DNA from: Polaribacter marinaquae
GTDB lineage: Bacteria > Bacteroidota > Bacteroidia > Flavobacteriales > Flavobacteriaceae
Reading direction: 5' to 3'
Length of the DNA stretch: 64,000 bases
NCBI RefSeq assembly: GCF_038019025.1
Contig: NZ_CP150496.1
Location: 2,620,001-2,684,000, forward strand
How positions within the stretch are numbered: position 1 is the stretch's first letter; every line of letters begins with the position of its first letter. This document shows positions 53,082 through 63,000 of this stretch, one piece after another. Both the position numbers and the translations under genes were made by a program. The notes under the pieces were generated by a model. The model did not search any database and was not told the DNA's origin. It saw only the letters and a list, made by a program, of their open reading frames with translations.

Positions 53082-54050
53082 ATTGTTTTAAGATATAAGA
53101 TAAATTGTAAAAATTAAAAATAAATGAAAAAAATAGTCACACTTGTTATTATACTTATAAGCGGATTGAGTTACTCTCAGCAAGATGCTCAGTTTAGTAA
53201 CTATATGTATAACACGCTGAGTTTTAATCCGGCGTATGCTGGTTCCCGTGGTACGACAAGTATTTATTTATCACAACGTTCTCAGTGGATTGGTTTGGAT
53301 GGAGCACCGACAACGAATGCTCTTTCGTATCATTCCCCTTTAGGTTCTTCTAATTTAGGTATTGGGTTGAGTTTTTTAAATGATGCGATAGGGCCTGTTG
53401 AAGAGAATTTAGTTTCTTTAGATATGAGTTATACGATCCAAACGTCATATGATTATAAATTAGCCTTTGGATTACGAGCGAGTGCTCATATGCTGAATGT
53501 AGATTTCAACCAGTTAAATATATTTAACCCAGGGGATGTATTGGCGCAGAATAACATTAATAATCGTATTTCTCCGAACTTTGGTTTTGGAGTGTTTTGG
53601 TATTCAGATAAGAGTTATTTAGGATTTTCAATTCCTAATTTATTACAGACCAAACATATTAATAAAAACTTAGGAGCATCTGTAAGTTCGATATCTAAGG
53701 AGCGTTTGCATTATCATTTTACAGCGGGTTATGTATTTGATTTAAGTCAAGATGTATTATTTAAGCCTGCATTGTTGACAAAGTTTGTTTCGGGTTCTCC
53801 GTTACAATTGGATGTATCGGGAAATTTTCAGATATATGATAAGTTTACTATAGGAGGGTCATATCGTATAGATGCAGCTGTGAGTTTATTAGCTGGCTTT
53901 CAGTTAAGCAGGAATTGGTTTTTAGGTTATGGTTATGATTTTGACACAAATAATCTATCTACGTTTAATTCAGGTTCACACGAGGTTTTCCTACGTTATG
54001 AAGTATTTAGGAATAGCAATATAAAAGCACCGCGATTCTTTTAAAAAAAA
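46493..54050 (+). repeat. Large direct repeat of about 7.55 kb, copy 2
   Basis: Second copy of the stalk, sorting domain and sprF block; the partner is 32,507-40,068. The distance of 13,986 is divisible by three, and both giants use the same frame relative to the repeat. Confidence 0.95.
53124..54044 (+). CDS. PorP/SprF-family T9SS outer-membrane protein, copy 2
   Basis: Identical 306-residue protein to the copy at 39,138-40,058, with one silent base difference seen (53,801). It is the likely secretion partner for the giant at 42,102-53,081. After the stop the A run is 8 bases, and the third giant gene starts 22 bases later, where copy 1 has the OmpA gene. Duplication together with the adhesin C-terminus keeps cargo signal and partner matched. 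Confidence 0.93.
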   Translation: MKKIVTLVIILISGLSYSQQDAQFSNYMYNTLSFNPAYAGSRGTTSIYLSQRSQWIGLDGAPTTNALSYHSPLGSSNLGIGLSFLNDAIGPVEENLVSLDMSYTIQTSYDYKLAFGLRASAHMLNVDFNQLNIFNPGDVLAQNNINNRISPNFGFGVFWYSDKSYLGFSIPNLLQTKHINKNLGASVSSISKERLHYHFTAGYVFDLSQDVLFKPALLTKFVSGSPLQLDVSGNFQIYDKFTIGGSYRIDAAVSLLAGFQLSRNWFLGYGYDFDTNNLSTFNSGSHEVFLRYEVFRNSNIKAPRFF

Positions 54051-54065
54051 CAAAACCACAAAAAA

Positions 54066-57000
54066 ATGAATTTATTCAAGTCGAAATATTTTTACAAAAG
54101 ATTCAAAGTAGCTATAGTTGTGTTTATTTCACTCGTAAATGTAAATGATCTTTATGCTCAAACTCAAGTCTCATTTTCAAATTGGGTAAAAAGAGGAGCA
54201 TCAGCAAATGGAGATTGGGAGTATGATTCCGCTAATGAAAAGCTAACTCAAAAAATAAATGGAAGTCCAACTTTTTATGTTTCTAATGATAATTATATAA
54301 ATAAGTCAGTTGAAGGGCGTTTCAAGGTAGCAACCACTGGTGATGATGATTTTGCAGGCTTTGTATTAGGGTTTGAATCTGCAGTTGATGACTCTGGTAC
54401 TGAAAATAAGTTTTTACTTATAGATTGGAAGCAAGGAAATCAAACAGTTAGCCCTGAGGGCACAGCAAATGCAGAAATTCGATTATCATACTTTGATACC
54501 ACCCAAAATGAAAATACTATCTTTTGGGAAACACAAACTGCAAATAGTACCTGGGGTAATATTGCCGTATACGAACCTTCAGCGAGCTTTTCTGGGGTAA
54601 ATTCTTCAGGTGGTTGGGTAGATAATTTCACTTATAAATTCAAAACAGTTTATACAGAATCTAACGTCAAAATTTATTTTGATTTTGGCGACGGCGTTTT
54701 CACCAAAGTTTTTGATATAGAAGCAACTGCTGTTTCATTCTTTGATTCCTTTCCTGAAGGTAAATTTGGATTTTATAATTATTCACAAGACGATGTTATT
54801 TACGATAATTTCACAGTTCCTAATGGAAATTTATCTATTGTCAGTTCTGGTGGCGGCACCGAAAACGTGGATTGGCAAAAAACAGGATCAACAATTATTC
54901 CTTTGTCTGGTGATGCTAAAATTAATGCCTCAGAAATTGAGGCATTTGCAAATTCATCTGATTTAGCTATAGTCTGTGATGGTGACATTTCAGTAGAATC
55001 AGATATTAGAATTACTGGCTCAAATGATATCACTCTCAAGTCTAAAGGTAATATTCAAATTCAAGATAACACGAGCATTGAAACCAATGGTGGTGATCTC
55101 ATTTTATGGTCAAATAGTGATAACTCTGATGGTGGATATGTATTAACAGGTCAGAATGTAACCTTAGACACACGACAAGGTGCAGCTAGCACTGGAGGGG
55201 GGGATATTCATATTGGTGGTGGTGCCGATACAAATAGTGACGGATTTCCTGATGATCCAACAGCTGGTAAATCTCATTCGGGTGGAGCCTATGGTATATT
55301 ATTTGGAAATGCAGCAGGCTCTGGTGTAGAAATACTTTCTGGTGGGGGAAATATTACCCTTATTGGTGGAATTGATGCAAACTTTACTGCTTCTGAAAAT
55401 GCTCACGGCATAGGATTTTATCCAGGCTATACGGTTAATGCCGGTGCAGGGAGCATAAGTTTCACAGGCTATGCCAATAGCGGTGGGGCAAATTCTTTTG
55501 GTATTGACCTTATGACATTTGGTGCAACTAATTCTAGCTCGATCTCAACCACTGGCGACCTCACTCTAAATGGTGTGACTACTGTTATAAATAACACTAA
55601 CCATGGAATAATCATAAATACTGGACTAACCATAAATGCAGGAACAGTAAATATAACAGGTGATTCAGACGATGCAGGCTTAGTTTTAAATGGAGCTGTA
55701 GTTTCAGATGGCGCCATTGAACTCAAGGCTAACTCTTATTCATTCAGCTCTGGCAGTATCAGTGGCCAAGGTGCGCTGACCATTGAGCCACTAACAAATT
55801 CTAACTCGTTTAGCAGTGCATTTAGCAACAGTAGTCTTACGCTTGGGTCTGCACTGACAGGACTGACTATCGGTAAGCCAAGCAATACAGCTAATGTTAC
55901 GATTGGTTCTTCAACAGCCATTACTGGACCCATTTCTATTTATGGCGGCGATATTAACATCAACAATAACCTCAATACCACCGGTGGCGGTGCAGCGGGA
56001 GATATATTGCTAAAAGCATCGTCAGATATAGTACTTGCTGAATCTAAGTCACTTACTACTAACGGTGGAAATGTAATTCTTTGGTCAAACACTGATAATG
56101 AAACAACATCGGGTTCAGTAGTAACAAGAAAAGGCTCATCAATTACGACAAATAGTGGGCATTTATGGATTGGTGGAGGTACTGAATCTGCTTCACAATG
56201 GAATGGTCTAACAGTAGGGGATGGTTATGCTGTTGCCGGAACTAGTTTGAATGATTTAGATAGACCAAATACTAATACGGATGCATCTTGGAGAGGTGCT
56301 GGTATTTTCTTAGATGGAACTACAATTAGTACTTCAGGAGGGCATATTGTTATGTATGGAAAATCAGTTGGAAATTATGATGGGCTTGTAACATATGGCA
56401 TCAATACTATTAATTCAGGTACTGGAAAAATTTCAATAAATGCTGACGCAAATGATAATTACGCATCACTTTTTGGGGTTCATAATAGTGTTACTCCATC
56501 AATAACAAATATCACATCAACAAATAGTGATGCTGACGCCATTACTTTTAATCTAGGCTCTGGCACGGGAACACAAAATTATGGTGCTTGGGTAGAGGGT
56601 GATGTAATTGTTTTGGCCTCCAATGGTGGAGGCATAACTTATAATGCTTTATCGAATGTTTCTAATGTTGGACTTAATTTAGGTTATAGTACGACGAGTT
56701 CTGGTTATCTGTATTTATTAGCAGATGTTGGTGATATTAATTTAAATACAGGGCTTGGTGGGATTACCTTACAAAATCAATTCACCGATATTTATTTAGG
56801 TAAAAATGCTGATAAAGGGGTAAGTAGTTCATCAAGCGACATCACATTTACATCGGATAAAATCAGTTCAAATGGAATATTACATTTTAGTACATCGGGA
56901 GCTATAACTGTCGAATCTTTAGGCAATTCATTTACCTCTGCATTTGATACAAGTACTTTAGATTATTCTTCTGATGTTACTGGTTTAACAATAGGTAAAG

Positions 57001-60000
57001 CTACAAATAATCAAGATGTTACAATTGGTGCGGTTGCTATTGATGGTCCGTTAACAGTATATGGGAATAATATTTTAGTAAGCGGTGCGGTAAACGTCGG
57101 AAATAATACAGTTAAACTATCGGGTTCAGGCAATGTAACAGATGGAGTAAACGGATATATAATTGCTGAAAGTTTAGCGCTTTTAGACGGTAATGTAACG
57201 TTAAACAACACGAGCAATAATGTAGCTACGATAGCTGGTGGTGATAATACGACCAAACTGGGTGGTTTAAATTATGTGGATGCCAGCGGCGGATTGGAAA
57301 TTGGTTCGGTTAATCCAGATGGTATTTATTCTTCGGGTCTTATTGAAATCGCTACGCTTTCCGGAGATCTGGAAGTGACTCAGCCGATTGTTTCTACCCT
57401 TGCCACAGGCGATGCGGTGAAACTATATGCCGATAAGGATGAGGAAGCTGAAAATGCAGGCGACGGCAATATCAAAATAACCGATAATGGTTCGATAACC
57501 GTTGAATCAGGCGCAAGAGCCTTATTGTACTCAGGTAAGGAATCAGAGAGTACGGGAGTTCAGACAGAGGTAGGTGGAGAGAGCAATACACGTACAAGTG
57601 TTGATGCGTCTACAGATTTAAGTACAGTTGATCCGGCATTGTCAGCGACAGGGAAGTATGGACTGTTTAGGGTAGATAATACAATAGATATAGCTACTCT
57701 GACCGTAGAGGCTATAGCAGATCAAACCTATACAGGTAGTGCTATAGAGCCTACGGTAGTGGTAAAAAATGGAGCCACAACATTGGTAGAAGATACAGAT
57801 TATACCCTAAGCTATACGAATAACATCAATGTAGGAACAGCAACAGTTACGGTTACAGGTAAGGGTAATTATAATGGAACAAAAGATGTAACTTTTGCAA
57901 TCACTCCAGCGCCACTGACCATTACAGCAGAAGATAAGAGTAAGGTATTTGGAGAGGTAGATCCTGAGTTAACGGTAAGTTATGCTGGTTTTGTAAATGG
58001 TGAGGATAAGGATGATCTATCGGGTACTTTATTAATAAGTAGAGTATCTGGAGAGGCGGTATCAACTTATGCTATTACAGCTTCAGGATTAACATCGACA
58101 AACTATGATATAACGTATACTCCAGGTACATTTACCATTACAAGTAGATTTATTACTCAATCAGCTATTACGGTATCTCCGATAACGGACTTAGTGTATA
58201 CAGGCTTAGGTCAAACTCCAAGCCCAGAGGTTAAGGATGGCACTACGGTTCTTGTAGAAGATACGGATTATACGCTGTCTTATCAAGATAATACCAATGT
58301 AGGTACAGTAACAGTTACGGTTACAGGTAAGGGTAATTATAATGGAACAAAAGATGTAACTTTTGCAATCACTCCAGCGCCACTGACCATTACAGCAGAA
58401 GATAAGAGTAAGGTATTTGGAGAGGTAGATCCTGAGTTAACGGTAAGTTATGCTGGTTTTGTAAATGGTGAGGATAAGGATGATCTATCGGGTACTTTAT
58501 CAATAAGCAGAGTATCTGGAGAGGCGGTATCAACTTATGCTATTACAGCTTCAGGATTAACATCGACAAACTATGATATAACGTATACTCCAGGTGTATT
58601 TACCATTACAAGTAGACTTATTACTCAATCAGCTATTACGGTATCTCCGATAACGGACTTAGTGTATACAGGCTTAGGTCAAACTCCAAGCCCAGAGGTT
58701 AAGGATGGCACTACGGTTCTTGTAGAAGATACGGATTATACGCTGTCTTATCAAGATAATACCAATGTAGGTACAGCAACAGTTACGGTTGCAGGTAAGG
58801 GTAATTATAATGGAACAAAAGATGTAACTTTTGCAATCACTCCAGCGCCACTGACCATTACAGCAGAAGATAAGAGTAAGGTATTTGGAGAGGTAGATCC
58901 TGAGTTAACGGTAAGTTATGCTGGTTTTGTAAATGGTGAGGATAAGGATGATCTATCGGGTACTTTATCAATAAGCAGAGTATCTGGAGAGGCGGTATCA
59001 ACTTATGCTATTACAGCTTCAGGATTAACATCGACAAACTATGATATAACGTATACTCCAGGTGTATTTACCATTACAAGTAGACTTATTACTCAATCAG
59101 CTATTACGGTATCTCCGATAACGGACTTAGTGTATACAGGCTTAGGTCAAACTCCAAGCCCAGAGGTTAAGGATGGCACTACGGTTCTTGTAGAAGACAC
59201 GGATTACACGGTATCTTATCAAGATAATACCAATGTAGGTACAGTAACAGTTACGGTTACAGGTAAGGGTAATTATAATGGAACAAAAGATGTAACTTTT
59301 GCAATCACTCCAGCACCACTGACTATTACAGCAGAAGATAAGAGTAAGGTATTTGGAGAGGTAGATCCTGAGTTAACGGTAAGTTATGCTGGTTTTGTAA
59401 ATGGTGAGGATAAGGATGATCTATCGGGTACTTTATCAATAAGCAGAGTATCTGGAGAGGCGGTATCAACTTATGCTATTACAGCTTCAGGATTAACATC
59501 GACAAACTATGATATAACGTATACTCCAGGTGTATTTACCATTACAAGTAGACTTATTACTCAATCAGCTATTACGGTATCTCCGATAACGGACTTAGTG
59601 TATACAGGCTTAGGTCAAACTCCAAGCCCAGAGGTTAAGGATGGCACTACGGTTCTTGTAGAAGACACGGATTACACGGTATCTTATCAAGATAATACCA
59701 ATGTAGGTACAGTAACAGTTACGGTTACAGGTAAGGGTAATTATAATGGAACAAAAGATGTAACTTTTGCAATCACTCCAGCACCACTGACTATTACAGC
59801 AGAAGATAAGAGTAAGGTATTTGGAGAGGTAGATCCTGAGTTAACGGTAAGTTATGCTGGTTTTGTAAATGGTGAGGATAAGGATGATCTATCGGGTACT
59901 TTATCAATAAGCAGAGTATCTGGAGAGGCGGTATCAACTTATGCTATTACAGCTTCAGGATTAACATCGACAAACTATGATATAACGTATACTCCAGGTG

Positions 60001-63000
60001 TATTTACCATTACAAGTAGACTTATTACTCAATCAGCTATTACGGTATCTCCGATAACGGACTTAGTGTATACAGGCTTAGGTCAAACTCCAAGCCCAGA
60101 GGTTAAGGATGGCACTACGGTTCTTGTAGAAGACACGGATTACACGGTATCTTATCAAGATAATACCAATGTAGGTACAGTAACAGTTACGGTTACAGGT
60201 AAGGGTAATTATAATGGAACAAAAGATGTAACTTTTGCAATCACTCCAGCACCACTGACCATTACAGCAGAAGATAAGAGTAAGGTATTTGGAGAGGTAG
60301 ATCCTGAGTTAACGGTAAGTTATGCTGGTTTTGTAAATGGTGAGGATAAGGATGATCTATCGGGTACTTTATTAATAAGTAGAGTATCTGGAGAGGCGGT
60401 ATCAACTTATGCTATTACAGCTTCAGGATTAACATCGACAAACTACGATATAACCTATACTCCAGGAACATTTACCATTACAAGTAGACTTATTACTCAA
60501 TCAGCTTTCATGGTATCTCCGATAACGGACTTAGTGTATACAGGATTAGCTCAAACTCCAAGTCCGTTGGTGAAAGATGGTGCTACAACCTTAGTAGAAG
60601 ACACAGATTATGAGTTAAGCTATGCAGCATATACCAATGTAGGTACAGCAACAGTTACGATTACAGGTAAGGGTAATTACAACGGGACAAGAACAGTAAC
60701 CTTTAATATTACCCCAGCGCCACTGACCATTACTGCAGAAGATAAGAGTAAGGTATTTGGAGAGTCAGATCCTGACTTAACGGTAAGTTATACAGGTTTT
60801 GTGAATGGGGAGGATCAGAATGATCTATCGGGGACTTTATCTATCAGTAGAACTTCTGGAGAGACACCAGCTACTTACACTATCACAGCTTCAGGATTAA
60901 CGTCAACCAATTATGTGATTACTTACGAAACAGGAGAGTTTACTATTGGTAGTAAGTCTATAACAGATACAGATATTAGAGTTGCTTCTATATCCGATTT
61001 AGTGTATACAGGATTAGCTCAAACTCCAAGTCCGTTGGTGAAAGATGGTGCTACAACCTTAGTAGAAGACACAGATTATGAGTTAAGCTATGCAGCAAAT
61101 ACCAATGTAGGTACAGCAACAGTTACGATTACAGGTAAGGGTAATTACAACGGGACAAGAAGAGTAACCTTTAATATTACCCCAGCGCCACTGACCATTA
61201 CGGCAGAAGATAAGAGTAAGGTATTTGGAGAGTCAGATCCTGACTTAACGGTAAGTTATGCAGGATTTGTGAATGGGGAGGATCAGAATGATCTATCGGG
61301 GACTTTATCTATCAGTAGAACTACTGGAGAGACACCAGCTACTTACACTATCACAGCTTCAGGATTAACGTCAACCAATTATGTGATTACTTACGAAACA
61401 GGAGAGTTTACTATTGGTAGTAAGTCTATAACAGATACAGATATTAGAGTTGCTTCTATATCCGATTTAGTGTATACAGGTTTAGCTCAAACTCCAAGTC
61501 CGTTGGTGAAAGATGGTGCTACAACCTTAGTAGAAGACACAGATTATGAGTTAAGCTATGCAGCAAATACCAATGTAGGTACAGCAACAGTTACGATTAC
61601 AGGTAAGGGTAATTACAACGGGACAAGAAGAGTAACCTTTAATATTACCCCAGCGCCACTGACCATTACGGCAGAAGATAAGAGTAAGGTATTTGGAGAG
61701 TCAGATCCTGACTTAACGGTAAGTTATGCAGGATTTGTGAACGGCGAAGATAAGGACGACTTAACAGGAACCTTATTAATAAATAGAGTATCTGGAGAGG
61801 CGGTATCAACTTATGCGATTACAGCTTCAGGTTTAACGTCAACGAATTATGCGCTTACTTATGCACCAGGAGAGTTTACTATTGGTAGTAAGTCTATAAC
61901 AGATACAGATATTAGAGTTGCTTCTATATCCGATTTAGTGTATACAGGATTAGCTCAAACTCCAAGTCAGTTGGTGAAAGATGGTGCTACAACCTTAGTA
62001 GAAGACACAGATTATGAGTTAAGCTATGCAGCAAATACCAATGTAGGTACAGCAACAGTTACGATTACAGGTAAGGGTAATTACAACGGGACAAGAACAG
62101 TAACCTTTAATATTACCCCAGCGCCACTGACCATTACGGCAGAAGATAAGAGTAAGGTATTTGGAGAGTCAGATCCTGACTTAACGGTAAGTTATACAGG
62201 TTTTGTGAATGGGGAGGATCAGAATGATCTATCGGGGACTTTATCTATCAGTAGAACTTCTGGAGAGACACCAGCTACTTACACTATCACAGCTTCAGGA
62301 TTAACGTCAACCAATTATGTGATTACTTACGAAACAGGAGAGTTTACTATTGGTAGTAAGTCTATAACAGATACAGATATTAGAGTTGCTTCTATATCCG
62401 ATTTAGTGTATACAGGATTAGCTCAAACTCCAAGTCCGTTGGTGAAAGATGGTGCTACAACCTTAGTAGAAGACACAGATTATGAGTTAAGCTATGCAGC
62501 AAATACCAATGTAGGTACAGCAACAGTTACGATTACAGGTAAGGGTAATTACAACGGGACAAGAAGAGTAACCTTTAATATTACCCCAGCGCCACTGACC
62601 ATTACGGCAGAAGATAAGAGTAAGGTATTTGGAGAGTCAGATCCTGACTTAACGGTAAGTTATGCAGGATTTGTGAATGGGGAGGATCAGAATGATCTAT
62701 CGGGGACTTTATCTATCAGTAGAACTACTGGAGAGACACCAGCTACTTACACTATCACAGCTTCAGGATTAACGTCAACCAATTATGTGATTACTTACGA
62801 AACAGGAGAGTTTACTATTGGTAGTAAGTCTATAACAGATACAGATATTAGAGTTGCTTCTATATCCGATTTAGTGTATACAGGATTAGCTCAAACTCCA
62901 AGTCAGTTGGTGAAAGATGGTGCTACAACCTTAGTAGAAGACACAGATTATGAGTTAAGCTATGCAGCAAATACCAATGTAGGTACAGCAACAGTTACGA

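Noticed and set aside
54742..57256. Several short frames on both strands inside the third giant gene
   Set aside because: The main frame is open from 54,066 to the window end with a signal peptide and repeat domains, so these are shadows.
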